A stretch of 64,000 bases of DNA from Collimonas rhizosphaerae (GCF_038896935.1 NZ_JBANDC010000002.1:124001-188000); one strand, 5' to 3'. Numbered from the stretch's first letter, positions 33,882 to 42,547 are shown. Notes: generated by a model from the letters alone, not told the origin. Numbers and translations: made by a program.

Positions 33882-35483
33882 TTACTCGATGCCCTGGCTG
33901 GTCAGGTAATCCTCGTAGGAACCCTGGAAATCGACCACTTCGTTTTCCTTGACTTCCAATACGCGGGTGGCCAGCGACGACACGAACTCGCGGTCATGCG
34001 AGACGAAGATCAAAGTGCCGGCATATTTTTCCAGCGCGATGTTGAGCGACTCGATCGATTCCATGTCCATATGGTTGGTCGGTTCGTCCAGCAGCAGCAC
34101 GTTGTGGCGGCCCAGCATCAGCTTGCCGTACATCATGCGGCCCTTCTCGCCGCCGGACAGCACCTTGACCGACTTCTTGACGTCGTCGCCGCTGAACAGC
34201 AGGCGGCCCAGGCTGGAACGCACGGCCTGGTCGTCGTCGCCTTCCTGGGTCCATTGGCCCATCCAGTCGGTGAGCGTCTTGTCGGTCGCGAAATCTTCCG
34301 TCGGATCCTGCGGCATGTAGCCGACATTGGCGTTTTCCGCCCACTTCACCAAGCCGCTGTCGGCCGCCAGGCCGGCGATGTCGCTGCCGCCGATGCTGCG
34401 CAACAAGGTGGTTTTACCGGCGCCGTTGGCGCCGATGATGGCGATTTTTTCACCGGCTTCAACCATGATGTTAAAGCTCTTGAAAATCGGCCGGTCATAA
34501 GTCTTGCTGATGCTTTGCACTTCGACCGCCAGCCGATGCAGTTTCTTCTCGCCGTCGAAACGCACGAAAGGATTGGCGCGGCTCGATGGCTTGACGTCCT
34601 CGACCTTGATCTTTTCAATCTGCTTGGCGCGCGATGTCGCCTGGCGCGCCTTCGATTTGTTGGCCGAGAAACGACGCACGAAATCCTGCAGTTCGGCGAC
34701 CTTGTCCTTGGCCTTGGCATTCGCCGACAGCTGCTGCGCGCGCGCTTGCGAGGAAGCCAGCATGTATTCGTCGTAGTTGCCGGGATAGACCTTCAAGGTG
34801 CCGTAGTCCATGTCGGCCATGTGGGTGCACACCTGGTTCAGGAAGTGGCGATCATGGGAAATGATGATCATGGTCGAATTGCGCTGGTTCAGCACATCTT
34901 CCAGCCAGCGGATGGTATTGATGTCGAGGTTGTTGGTCGGTTCATCGAGCAGCAGGATATCCGGATTCGAAAACAGCGCCTGCGCCAGCAGCACGCGCAG
35001 TTTCCAGCCCGGCGCGACATTGCTCATCGGGCCCTGGTGCTGCTCGATCGCCACGCCTACGCCTAGCAGCAGTTCGCCGGCGCGCGCTTCAGCGGTATAG
35101 CCGTCGTACTCGGCAAACTTGGCTTCCAGGTCGGCCGCTTTCATGTAATCGTCGTCGGTAGCTTCCGGATTGGCGTAGATCGCGTCGCGCTCAGCCATGG
35201 CCGCCCACATTTCGGTATGCCCCATCATCACGACATCGAGCACGCGCATTTCCTCGAATGCGAACTGGTCCTGGCGCAATTTACCCAGGCGCTCGTTCGG
35301 ATCGAGCATCACGTTGCCGCCCGACGGCTCCAGGTCGCCGCCCAGGATCTTCATGAAAGTCGACTTGCCGCAGCCGTTGGCGCCGATCAGGCCATAGCGG
35401 TTGCCATCGCCGAATTTGACGGAAATGTTTTCAAACAGCGGCTTGGGGCCGAACTGCATCGTGATATTTGCTGTGGACAACAT
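33882..35483 (-). CDS. ybiT: ABC-F family ATPase (YbiT subtype)
   Basis: 533-residue soluble protein with two ABC domains and no membrane part. First Walker A GANGCGKST (34-42), second GANGAGKTT; signatures VAPGWKLRVLLAQAL (degenerate, typical of YbiT) and LSGGEKGRMMYGKLML; Walker B LLLDEPTNNLD and LLLDEPTNHMD. The linker between domains is basic and helical. ABC-F proteins act on ribosomes to resolve stalled or slow translation; this subtype gives no clear antibiotic resistance signature. Monocistronic, ending at the shared terminator. Confidence 0.93.
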   Translation of the reverse strand: MLSTANITMQFGPKPLFENISVKFGDGNRYGLIGANGCGKSTFMKILGGDLEPSGGNVMLDPNERLGKLRQDQFAFEEMRVLDVVMMGHTEMWAAMAERDAIYANPEATDDDYMKAADLEAKFAEYDGYTAEARAGELLLGVGVAIEQHQGPMSNVAPGWKLRVLLAQALFSNPDILLLDEPTNNLDINTIRWLEDVLNQRNSTMIIISHDRHFLNQVCTHMADMDYGTLKVYPGNYDEYMLASSQARAQQLSANAKAKDKVAELQDFVRRFSANKSKARQATSRAKQIEKIKVEDVKPSSRANPFVRFDGEKKLHRLAVEVQSISKTYDRPIFKSFNIMVEAGEKIAIIGANGAGKTTLLRSIGGSDIAGLAADSGLVKWAENANVGYMPQDPTEDFATDKTLTDWMGQWTQEGDDDQAVRSSLGRLLFSGDDVKKSVKVLSGGEKGRMMYGKLMLGRHNVLLLDEPTNHMDMESIESLNIALEKYAGTLIFVSHDREFVSSLATRVLEVKENEVVDFQGSYEDYLTSQGIE

Positions 35484-35633
35484 CTTAGATTTGGTCTTTT
35501 CTTAATTGAATCATGGGGTTAGATAGTGGCGGCATTATACAGTATCCACATTTGTGCACTGCATGAACCGGCATAAAACCAACGCCTGCCGCCACTATTT
35601 CCATGAATCCGGGCAGATTTCCAATCCGCCGCC

Positions 35634-36539
35634 TTATTTCGCCGCCACGGATGCCGCCAGGCGCCCGACTTCCGCCAAGGCCGCATTACGCGTGGCTTCC
35701 GAGGCCTTGGTCGCGGTCAGGTAGCTGGCTACCAGCAGCGGTGCGCGATCGGGTGGAAACAGTATGCCGATATCGTTAGTGCTGCCATAGGCGCCTGAGC
35801 CAGTCTTGTCGCCTACCCGCCAGCCGGCCGGCAGCAATGCGCGCAGGCGCTTGTCGCCGGTCTTGTTGGCAAGCAGCCAGGTTGTCAATTGTTTGCGCGA
35901 ATCGGCAGACAATGCATTTCCTATCAGCAACTGGTGCATGGTGGACAGCATCGCGGCCGGCGAAGTGGTGTCGCGCGGATCGCCGGGAGTGGCCTGGTTG
36001 AGGTCTGGCTCGATACGGTCGAGCCGAGTCGCCTTGTCGCCCAGGGAGCGTACGTAGGCCGTCAGTCGAGCGGGGCCGCCAAAGCTGTGCAGCAGCAGGT
36101 TGGCGGCGGTATTGTCGCTCAAGGTGAGGGTTGCTTCGCACAGCTCCGCTATCGACATGCCGCCGCCGACATGTTTCTCGGTGACGGGGGAATACGGGAC
36201 CAGCTCGGCGGCTTCGTAACGGATGCGCCGCGCTAGCTGTTCCTGTCCCTGGTCCACGCGTTTCAGTGTCAGTCCCGCCGCCAGCAGCTTGAAGGTGCTG
36301 CACATCGGAAACCGTTCGTCGCCGCGATAGGCATGGCTTTGTCCGGTAAGGGTATCGAGGATGGCGACACCCAGGCGTCCCCCGCTTCTGATTTCTATCT
36401 GGCGCAGTTGGCGGGCGATCGGATCGGTAACCGGCTTCGCCGTGCTGGCAGTCGAGGCCCAGGATTTCTGTGTGTAGCCGCTTAAGACCAGCGCTCCGAA
36501 AGCTGCCCCCAGGTTGCCGGCAAACTGGCGTCGTTTCAT
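35634..36539 (-). CDS. bla: Class A beta-lactamase
   Basis: Periplasmic serine beta-lactamase, 301 residues. Active-site elements: S81-T-F-K84 (Ambler S70xxK73), S141-D-N143 (SDN loop), E177 in EPDLN (Ambler E166) and K244-T-G246 (Ambler 234-236). The N-terminus MKRRQFAGN has the twin-arginine pattern and is followed by a hydrophobic stretch, so Tat export is possible. A cysteine precedes the active serine (Ambler 69), but position 238 is glycine, so the C69-C238 disulphide of KPC/NmcA-type carbapenemases is absent. Divergent from an AmpR regulator, hence probably inducible. Looks chromosomal and resident, like PenA/L2-type enzymes. Confidence 0.94.
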   Translation of the reverse strand: MKRRQFAGNLGAAFGALVLSGYTQKSWASTASTAKPVTDPIARQLRQIEIRSGGRLGVAILDTLTGQSHAYRGDERFPMCSTFKLLAAGLTLKRVDQGQEQLARRIRYEAAELVPYSPVTEKHVGGGMSIAELCEATLTLSDNTAANLLLHSFGGPARLTAYVRSLGDKATRLDRIEPDLNQATPGDPRDTTSPAAMLSTMHQLLIGNALSADSRKQLTTWLLANKTGDKRLRALLPAGWRVGDKTGSGAYGSTNDIGILFPPDRAPLLVASYLTATKASEATRNAALAEVGRLAASVAAK

Positions 36540-36554
36540 ACTTCCCCTCAGAAT

Positions 36555-36573
36555 TTGATGAACAGGGCATCAA
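36555..36573 (+). promoter_or_regulatory. Candidate AmpR operator region between bla and ampR
   Basis: TTGATG-AACAGGG-CATCAA is a perfect 6-bp interrupted palindrome in the 116-bp shared intergenic region, 16 nt from the bla start. A second, looser GATA-N13-TATC symmetry lies at 36575-36595. One of these may be the AmpR site; I cannot decide which. Confidence 0.35.
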
Positions 36574-36655
36574 CGATAACGTTGGCCAGGCTATCACTCA
36601 AGCTACAATATCGAAGGCAAGACATAAGAAAAACTAGCTCAAACGGAGAAATGAC

Positions 36656-37516
36656 ATGCACCTCCCCTTGAATTCCTTGCGCGCTTTCGAAGTCTCGGCA
36701 CGCCTGCTCAGCTTTACCCGTGCGGCCTCCGAGCTCAACGTTACGCAAGCCGCGATCAGCCAGCAGGTAAAAAATCTCGAAGAAAGAATGGGAGTACAGC
36801 TGTTCCGCCGGCTGCCGCGCGGGCTGGCATTGACCGACGAGGGCATCGCCTTGCTGCCGGTGCTGGCGGAATCGTTCGGGCGCATCGGCGCCGTGCTGCA
36901 GCAGTTCGGCGACGGCCGCCGGCTGCGCGAGGTGCTGACCGTGGGCGCTGTGGGCACATTCGCCGTCGGCTGGCTGATCCCGCGCCTGCGCGATTTCCAG
37001 CAAGCCCACCCGTTCGTCGATTTCCGCCTGTTCACCAACAACAACCGGGTCGACATCGCCGGCGAAGGCCTGGACTACGCTATCCGTTTCGGCGACGGCG
37101 CCTGGCACTCGACAGAAGCCGAAGAGTTGCTGGCCGCGCCGCTGGCGCCGATGTGCTCGCCGGCAGTCGCATCTTTCCTGCGCGATCCGGCCGACCTCGC
37201 CGGACAGGTATTGCTGCGCTCCTACCGCACCGACGAATGGGCCGCCTGGTTCGCCGCAGCCGACCTGCCCTGCCCGCTGCTCAGAGGCACCGTGTTCGAC
37301 TCCTCGCTCACCATGGCCGAAGCCGCTGCCCAAGGCGCCGGCGTAGCGCTGCTGCCGACCCGCATGTTCGCCCGCGAACTGCAGCACGGCCGCCTGACCC
37401 GCCCGTTCGACATCGAGATCGCCACTGGCAGCTACTGGCTGACCCGCCTCAAGTCAAAACAAACCACCCCCGCGATGCAAGCCTTCCGAGAATGGCTGCT
37501 CGCCGCCACCAGCTAA
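36656..37516 (+). CDS. ampR: AmpR-type LysR regulator of the beta-lactamase
   Basis: 286 residues. The N-terminal helix-turn-helix (LNSLRAFEVSARLLSFTRAA, LNVTQAAISQQVKNLE) and effector domain match AmpR along the whole length: VGAVGTFAVGWL, NNNRVDIAGEGLDYAIRFG, LLRSYRTDEWAAWF, VFDSSLTMAEAA and GSYWLTRL. Residues equivalent to the AmpR effector-site Thr103, Asp135 and Tyr264 appear as T101, D133 and Y260. AmpR responds to anhydro-muropeptides (inducing) and UDP-MurNAc-pentapeptide (repressing). Divergent from bla, as in Enterobacter, Citrobacter and Burkholderia. Confidence 0.94.
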   Translation: MHLPLNSLRAFEVSARLLSFTRAASELNVTQAAISQQVKNLEERMGVQLFRRLPRGLALTDEGIALLPVLAESFGRIGAVLQQFGDGRRLREVLTVGAVGTFAVGWLIPRLRDFQQAHPFVDFRLFTNNNRVDIAGEGLDYAIRFGDGAWHSTEAEELLAAPLAPMCSPAVASFLRDPADLAGQVLLRSYRTDEWAAWFAAADLPCPLLRGTVFDSSLTMAEAAAQGAGVALLPTRMFARELQHGRLTRPFDIEIATGSYWLTRLKSKQTTPAMQAFREWLLAATS

Positions 37517-37541
37517 ATTAGGGTCAGAGTCAAATTAATTT
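37516..37541 (+). repeat. Direct repeat, copy 1 of 2
   Basis: 26 bases (AATTAGGGTCAGAGTCAAAT, then TAATTT) identical to 37590-37615. The sequence contains GGGTCAGAGTCAAATTAA, wording I associate with ends of elements mobilised by REP-associated (Y1/IS200-like) transposases in proteobacteria. It overlaps the last base of the ampR stop codon. Confidence 0.65.
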
Positions 37542-37589
37542 CAAAGCAAGTGCCAACTGCCCGCGGCAACGCCAGGGCTAATTAGAGCT

Positions 37590-37615
37590 AATTAGGGTCA
37601 GAGTCAAATTAATTT
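37590..37615 (+). repeat. Direct repeat, copy 2 of 2
   Basis: Second identical 26-base copy, 74 bp after the first; similarity continues loosely into AAGCA(A/G)GTGC. Between the two copies are two further TAATTAG fragments. No transposase gene remains nearby. Confidence 0.65.
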
Positions 37616-37676
37616 GGAAGCAGGTGCTTGCGGCGACACCAACGGTCTTCGGGCCAGGCACGCTGATTGGGGGAGA

Positions 37677-38612
37677 TCAGGACGCGAGCGTGAGCGGATT
37701 CTGGATAGTCAGCTGGAAGCCGCTTGCATCCGCCAGCAATTGCGCCTGCGCGCCGACCGGCAAGGTCACCTTGTCACGGATGTGGCCAAACGGCAAACCG
37801 GTCAGTATCGGCGCCGATACGTGGGTGCGCAGGTAAGCCAGCATGGCGTCGAAATCATAGCCGTTGTCATGCTCGGCCAGCCGGTAGTTGGAAAAATCGC
37901 CCAGCACGATCGCCCGCTGCCGTTCCAGGATGCCCGCGTACTGCAACTGCAGCATCATGCGTTCGATGCGATACGGATGCTCGCCGATATCTTCCAGGAA
38001 CAGGATGCCGCCGTCGACCTGCGGCAAATAGGAGGTGCCGACCAGATGGTTCAGCATCGCCAGGTTGCCGCCCCACAGGGTGCCACTGGCGTTGACAGCC
38101 GGATTGCCGGCGGCGCTGACTTGCAATACCTGTTCCGGCTGCCGCAGGCATTGCCAGAAATGCGACATCGTAAATTCGCTCAGCTCAGCCTCGCCGAAAT
38201 CGCTGCACAGCATCGGCCCGGCAAGGCTTGGCGCGCCGGTCTGCGCCAGCAGGGCCAGGTGCAGCGCGGTGACATCGCTATGGCCGACAAATATCTTCTT
38301 GCTGGCGGCCAGGCGCGGCAGGTCCAGCAGCGGCAGCAAGCGCGACATGCCATAGCTGCCGCGTATCGCCAGCACGATCTGCACCTGCGGATTATCGATC
38401 GCTTCGTAGATCTGCCCTACCCGCGCAGCGTCAGAGCCGCCGAAACGCAGGTACTTGGCGGCCGGATCGTAATAGTCATAGACCACGCAACCCTGGCTTT
38501 GCAAGGCAAGGATGCCGCGCGCCAGCGCTGCTTCGTCGGAGGCATAGCCGCCAGGTGCGATCAGCGCGACGCCGATGGATTGTTTTGAAGGTGCTTGGAC
38601 AGGTTCGGTCAC
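37677..38612 (-). CDS. ldcA: Muramoyltetrapeptide LD-carboxypeptidase (peptidase S66)
   Basis: Cytoplasmic serine peptidase that trims the terminal D-alanine from recycled murein tetrapeptides. 311 residues from a GTG at 38612 that overlaps the tadA stop (GTGA); the frame continues back into tadA but without family similarity. Marks: VALIAPGGYASD at the start, ILAIRGSYGMSRLLPLLD, FVGHSDVTALHLAL with the nucleophilic serine, and AGPMLCSDFG. By removing tetrapeptides it influences the muropeptide pool sensed by AmpR, whose gene lies 160 bp away. Confidence 0.92.
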   Translation of the reverse strand: MTEPVQAPSKQSIGVALIAPGGYASDEAALARGILALQSQGCVVYDYYDPAAKYLRFGGSDAARVGQIYEAIDNPQVQIVLAIRGSYGMSRLLPLLDLPRLAASKKIFVGHSDVTALHLALLAQTGAPSLAGPMLCSDFGEAELSEFTMSHFWQCLRQPEQVLQVSAAGNPAVNASGTLWGGNLAMLNHLVGTSYLPQVDGGILFLEDIGEHPYRIERMMLQLQYAGILERQRAIVLGDFSNYRLAEHDNGYDFDAMLAYLRTHVSAPILTGLPFGHIRDKVTLPVGAQAQLLADASGFQLTIQNPLTLAS

Positions 38613-39082
38613 GATTGTTTTTGTTGGGCTTGCCGGCGTTCGGCGAAAAATTCTTTGAGTAGTGTGCCACATTCCTCAGCCAGCACGCCAGCCGTCAGCT
38701 CGGTGTGATGGTTCAGTCTCTCCTGTTCGAACAGGTTGAGCACCGAACCGCAGGCGCCGGTCTTCGGGTCGCTGGCGCCAAACACCACCCGCGCCAGCCG
38801 GGCATGCAACATGGCGCCGGCGCACATCGCGCATGGCTCCAGGGTGACGTACATTTCGCAACCGGGCAGGCGGTAATTGCCGAGGATGGTGGCCGCCGCC
38901 CGCAGCGCCATGATTTCCGCATGCGCTGTGGGATCGTGGTTGCCGATCGGCTGGTTGAAACCGGTAGCGATGACCTGCCCTTCTTTCACGATCAGCGCGC
39001 CTACCGGCACTTCGCCCAAAGCCCAGGCATTGCGCGCCTGGGAAATCGCTTGCTGCATATAGATGGCGTCACGCATAGGCAC
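38609..39082 (-). CDS. tadA: tRNA-specific adenosine deaminase
   Basis: Converts adenosine to inosine at the wobble position 34 of tRNA-Arg(ACG). 157 residues. Zinc and catalytic motifs: TAHAEIMAL (H and the catalytic E) and EPCAMCAGAM (PCxxC). The N-terminus MRDAIYMQQAISQARNAW is usual. Coupled to ldcA by a 4-nt overlap and preceded by queD 18 nt upstream, so three functionally different genes share a transcript. Confidence 0.95.
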   Translation of the reverse strand: MPMRDAIYMQQAISQARNAWALGEVPVGALIVKEGQVIATGFNQPIGNHDPTAHAEIMALRAAATILGNYRLPGCEMYVTLEPCAMCAGAMLHARLARVVFGASDPKTGACGSVLNLFEQERLNHHTELTAGVLAEECGTLLKEFFAERRQAQQKQS

Positions 39083-39100
39083 TCAGGGAAGCAATATCTA

Positions 39101-39550
39101 TCAACGGTCTTCTGAAATCTCGGCCCAGCAATTGGGCGTTTCGTGCAGCACCAGTTTCTGCAGGTGCAAGCCGGTGCCGTAGTGGTCCTTGTAGGCGGCC
39201 TTGAGGATATCGTAGGCGGTGCGCGCGAGGTTTTCCACCGTCGGAATACGGTCGATGATGACGGTCTTGTGATCCGGCAGCGTCGCCAGGAACTCGCGCA
39301 CCGCCGTGTCTTTTTCGTAGACCAGGAAAGCATGGTCCCAGACATCCACCAGATGCTGTTTTGCCAGCGTCTTGATATCGGAGAAATCCATGATCATGCC
39401 ATTGTCGGAACTGCCTTCGACTTCAATCACCGCGCCCACCAAAGTGATTTCGAGCGTATAGCGATGGCCGTGCAGGTTGCGGCACTGGCTCTTGTGGTCG
39501 GGGATCCGGTGGCCGGCGTCGAATTCCAGTTTGCGGGTGATGGTAAGCAT
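39101..39550 (-). CDS. queD: 6-carboxy-5,6,7,8-tetrahydropterin synthase
   Basis: Second step of queuosine precursor (preQ0) synthesis, from dihydroneopterin triphosphate. 149 residues. Zinc ligands and catalytic cysteine are in FDAGHRIPDHKSQCRNLHGH; the GMIMDFSDIK and VWDHAFLV segments complete the T-fold signature. Lies 28 nt after queE. queC and folE are not in the window. Confidence 0.95.
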   Translation of the reverse strand: MLTITRKLEFDAGHRIPDHKSQCRNLHGHRYTLEITLVGAVIEVEGSSDNGMIMDFSDIKTLAKQHLVDVWDHAFLVYEKDTAVREFLATLPDHKTVIIDRIPTVENLARTAYDILKAAYKDHYGTGLHLQKLVLHETPNCWAEISEDR

Positions 39551-39578
39551 AGGTAAAAAGGTTCTTTATAAAATCTGT

Positions 39579-40214
39579 TCAGGGAATCTGCAGCAGCTTG
39601 TGGGTTTGCAGGCTCAGCTTCCATTTCGGGTTGCGCTTGCAAGTCTCAAGTGCCAGTTCCAGATTGTGCGCCAGTTGCGGGCCATCCATGGCCTGCACAT
39701 AGAAATGTTCGAAATCAAGCGATTCGTATGCGGCCAGCGATTGGCCGGCTTGCGGGATCACCACTTTCAGCTCATTGCCCTTGCGCAGCTTCAGCACCGA
39801 ACCCATCTTTGGGCTGACGCAGATCCAGTCTATGCCTGGCGGCGGCTGCAGCGTGCCATTGGTTTCGATGGCGATTTCAAAACCGGCCGCGTGCATGCTG
39901 TCGACCAATGCCGTATCCAGTTGCAGCAAGGGCTCGCCGCCGGTAAACACCACGAACTTGCTGGCGGCGTAGGTATCCGGCCAGAGCGCATTGATGGTGC
40001 TGGCCAGCGCCTCGCTATCCTTGAACTTGCCGCCGCCGACACCGTCGGTGCCGACAAAATCGGTATCGCAGAACTGGCAGACCGCGGTGCTGCGATCTTC
40101 TTCGCGGCCAGTCCACAGGTTGCAGCCGCTGAAGCGGCAAAACACCGCAGGACGGCCGGCATGGGTGCCTTCGCCTTGCAATGTGTAGAAAATTTCCTTG
40201 ATGCTGTAGGTCAC
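39579..40214 (-). CDS. queE: 7-carboxy-7-deazaguanine synthase
   Basis: Radical-SAM enzyme converting carboxytetrahydropterin to 7-carboxy-7-deazaguanine. 211 residues. The cluster motif is CX14CX2C (CNLWTGREEDRSTAVCQFC) instead of the canonical CX3CX2C, the same insertion known from the Burkholderia multivorans enzyme. EIFYTLQGEGTHAGRPAVF, VFTGGEPLLQ and ETNGTLQPP are other marks. First gene of queE-queD-tadA-ldcA. Confidence 0.95.
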   Translation of the reverse strand: MTYSIKEIFYTLQGEGTHAGRPAVFCRFSGCNLWTGREEDRSTAVCQFCDTDFVGTDGVGGGKFKDSEALASTINALWPDTYAASKFVVFTGGEPLLQLDTALVDSMHAAGFEIAIETNGTLQPPPGIDWICVSPKMGSVLKLRKGNELKVVIPQAGQSLAAYESLDFEHFYVQAMDGPQLAHNLELALETCKRNPKWKLSLQTHKLLQIP

Positions 40215-40528
40215 GGTGCTTCTCGCATATGTTTGTCAGCCTCTGATTCGCCAGCCGCAGCGAAGCCGCATGAATATCGGGCCAGACACTGTCAATACTC
40301 GCAGTTTTCCGTCGTTTTCACTATCAAAAACGACAATTTTTTGCTGGTGTGGGAGATAGGTCGATGTGCGGGGACGCCGCACTCCTGCCGCAGATCCATG
40401 CGCAGATGCCGACCCAGCCCGCTATTTTAGCGTAGAACGGCCATTCCCGCGACGCGTCGGCAGTATCGGGACGGTGAAACGTTGCATTTTTGGCAGCCAC
40501 GATCCCTGCCGGACAGAACTTTGCGGCA
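40215..40528. other. Gene-free stretch between thpR and queE
   Basis: 314 bp without a credible gene. On the minus strand, TAAAAT (40424-40429) could be a -10 box for the queE operon, but no good -35 is seen. I looked for a preQ1 riboswitch before queE and saw neither its loop sequence nor the short pseudoknot layout. Confidence 0.4.
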
Positions 40529-41128
40529 TCAGGATGAGAGCGCCCAGCGCGCCAGCTGTATGTGGCGGGTCTGGCCAAGCAGGCTATGCACCAGGACAAA
40601 TTCGTGCGCGGTCCAGCCGATGGTTTCAATCACCTTTGCCGGAACCAGGCGATTGTCGTACAGCAGGGTGACATGAGGCGTGTAGTGCGGATTGGCTTTG
40701 CCGAACCCGGCTTTTTCCAGCGCCCTGCCAAGCGTTTCCTGGAATTTCGCCAGGGCGGCGAGGCCATCGCCGCCTAGCAGGACTAAAGGGCGTTTGCGCG
40801 GCCGGCCGTGGAAACTCGCCGCGCGGTCGAACGCGACATCGAACGGCCCCGCCCTGATGCTGTCCGCCGCCGTCATCGCCGCCTTGACAGCGCCTTGCGG
40901 CAGCCCCAGGTAATCGCCCAGGTGGCTCAAGGTGACATGCAAACGTGCGATCCCGATTGGCTTGCCTGTCACGCCAAACTCGTCGCGCAGCAATCCCCGC
41001 TGCCGTACGATGGCGGCCGCCGCATCCGGAGCCGGGACGATAGCGAAGAACAAGCGATCGGTCGGCTGCGGCGGCGCCTCGAAGCCCGGCAAGAAAAGCT
41101 GTCCGGGCACGTGATGGATGCGTTTCAT
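40529..41128 (-). CDS. thpR: RNA 2',3'-cyclic phosphodiesterase (2H family)
   Basis: 199 residues. Two HxT motifs define the active site: LHVTLSHLG in the first half and PHVTLLYD in the second. The N-terminal RLFFAIVPAPDAAAAI is typical of ThpR/LigT. Opens 2',3'-cyclic phosphates on RNA ends, and can ligate tRNA halves in vitro. It ends 314 bp before queE and 76 nt downstream of pldA on the same strand. Confidence 0.9.
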   Translation of the reverse strand: MKRIHHVPGQLFLPGFEAPPQPTDRLFFAIVPAPDAAAAIVRQRGLLRDEFGVTGKPIGIARLHVTLSHLGDYLGLPQGAVKAAMTAADSIRAGPFDVAFDRAASFHGRPRKRPLVLLGGDGLAALAKFQETLGRALEKAGFGKANPHYTPHVTLLYDNRLVPAKVIETIGWTAHEFVLVHSLLGQTRHIQLARWALSS

Positions 41129-41204
41129 GAAATGCGCTGCTTCCGTTGAAAAAGGGGATATCAGTTTACGCCTTTTTCACACCAGGGAAGTGGGACCGGC
41201 CGCA

Positions 41205-42248
41205 TCAGAAGTCGATCAGAAAGCCCGCACCGATGGATTTTTGCGAATAGTTGTAGTCGATCAGGCTTTCGCCGTAACCGGAAAACAGATGCAGGTATCC
41301 CTTTAAATTGGTCGTGACCGGAAACGCCCAGCCGGCCTCAAGCGCGCCGTGCCCGGTCTGGAAATTGCGGCGTGCAGTCATCGAATACTCATAACCGTTC
41401 TGGCGGTAGCTGGCGCGCACGTCGCCGTGGCCCATGTAGTCAACGATATCGATGTTGTCGTTGTTGGCTTTTGCATTGTCGAGGCGTTTCCAGATCCTTG
41501 CCGACAGCGCCAGGTTGCCGTATTCGGCGCCCAGTTCAGTATAGAAACGGTTCCAGCTGCGAGACAAGGTAGAGGATTGGCCGTTGGACTGGTGCACCAG
41601 TCCGAAATTGAGATAGCGGAAGTTTAAGTCGCCGATCTTCATGCTCAATGGCAGCGTCGCAATCAGTTCAGGCTGGTAATTCGTTTCGCGAAACGGGCTG
41701 GAGTCGGCCCGGTTGTATGCCTGCCAAAAACTTTGCTGGGTGTAGGCCAGCCACAGGTCGACCGGGCTGCCGGCGACGTTTTCCGCCATCTTCATCTTGA
41801 AACTGAGCTGGTAAGTCAACTCTGTATGCTGCGGCTTGAGTCCGTTGGCATCGCTGGCGAATGGCGCGTTGTTGGCGGAGGTGCTGTAATTGGCCAGCAA
41901 TACATAATTATTCAGATAGGATTTGAGGGCAAACACGCCGCGTTTGGAACTGGGATCAAGTTCCCAGCTCTGCACCGTACGCGAAATCGGCGACTCGCTC
42001 GGCTCGCTTGCGTTCTGGGCCGCGGCCAGGGCCGGCGGCGATGCAGGTGCAGCTAGGGGAACAACGGCTGCAGCGGGAACCGGCGCATCGGCGGCGGCCT
42101 TGGCCAGGGCATCGAAGCAGTCCAGGCGCGCGCTGGCGTCGCCCAATACGGAGCAGCGCGCCAGTTGCTGCTCCAGCTCAGCCGCATGCAGCAGCGCCGG
42201 CGACATGCAGCTCAAGGAAAAAACGATTGTCTTGATGTTTTTTTTCAT
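41205..42248 (-). CDS. pldA: Outer-membrane phospholipase A
   Basis: OmpPLA, a beta-barrel phospholipase that removes misplaced phospholipids from the outer leaflet. 347 residues from the ATG at 42248, which gives a proper signal peptide (MKKNIKTIVFSL to LLHA); the frame from 42287 adds 13 residues ahead of it. Catalytic HQSNGQ (His and Ser) and SRSWNRFY (the asparagine of the triad) are present. Between signal and barrel is a 70-residue segment rich in A, P and S, longer than in E. coli. The C-terminal residue is F, as expected for barrel insertion. Confidence 0.93.
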   Translation of the reverse strand: MKKNIKTIVFSLSCMSPALLHAAELEQQLARCSVLGDASARLDCFDALAKAAADAPVPAAAVVPLAAPASPPALAAAQNASEPSESPISRTVQSWELDPSSKRGVFALKSYLNNYVLLANYSTSANNAPFASDANGLKPQHTELTYQLSFKMKMAENVAGSPVDLWLAYTQQSFWQAYNRADSSPFRETNYQPELIATLPLSMKIGDLNFRYLNFGLVHQSNGQSSTLSRSWNRFYTELGAEYGNLALSARIWKRLDNAKANNDNIDIVDYMGHGDVRASYRQNGYEYSMTARRNFQTGHGALEAGWAFPVTTNLKGYLHLFSGYGESLIDYNYSQKSIGAGFLIDF

Positions 42249-42380
42249 GATGGATTTTAAAAATACGAAACTGCCCCGCCACGCCAACCGTGGCGGGCAT
42301 GGGGAATCAAAGCATGTGCGCTATTGCTAAATTGTCGCGCTCGCTCGAGAACACGTTTTCCGGTCGTAGCAAAAAACAAA

Positions 42381-42444
42381 AAAGCCCGCATTCATGTGGG
42401 CTTTTGAGCGTTTCTCATCTTCGCATATTAGCAAATGCCGGACG
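42381..42444 (-). repeat. 64-nt terminator-bearing repeat, copy 1 (second copy at 51141-51204)
   Basis: Aligned without gaps to 51141-51204, about 43 of 64 bases agree and most differences are transitions. It contains the hairpin AGCCCGCA/TGTGGGCT (42383-42402), followed on the minus strand by TTTTTTG and another T run. No minus-strand gene ends here (pldA starts at 42248 and reads away), so the terminator serves an unrecognised transcript or is a relic. Confidence 0.5.
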
Positions 42445-42515
42445 CCAGATTATTTCCGCTCTGTATTCGCTGCAAAAACGCTTAGAATCGACCGCATTGG
42501 CTAACGATCCCGCAA

Positions 42516-42547
42516 AAGCCCGCTTTCATGCGGGCTTCGACGTTTTT
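42516..42547 (+). terminator. Terminator-like hairpin, plus strand
   Basis: AAGCCCGC (42516-42523) pairs with GCGGGCTT (42530-42537), then CGACG and seven Ts. No plus-strand gene ends just before it; like the hairpin at 42.38 kb it may close a small unrecognised transcript in the 367-bp gap before the DUF4386 gene. Confidence 0.5.

Noticed and set aside
40215..40528. Possible preQ1 riboswitch before queE
   Set aside because: The expected short hairpin with C-rich loop and A-rich tail next to the start codon is not present.
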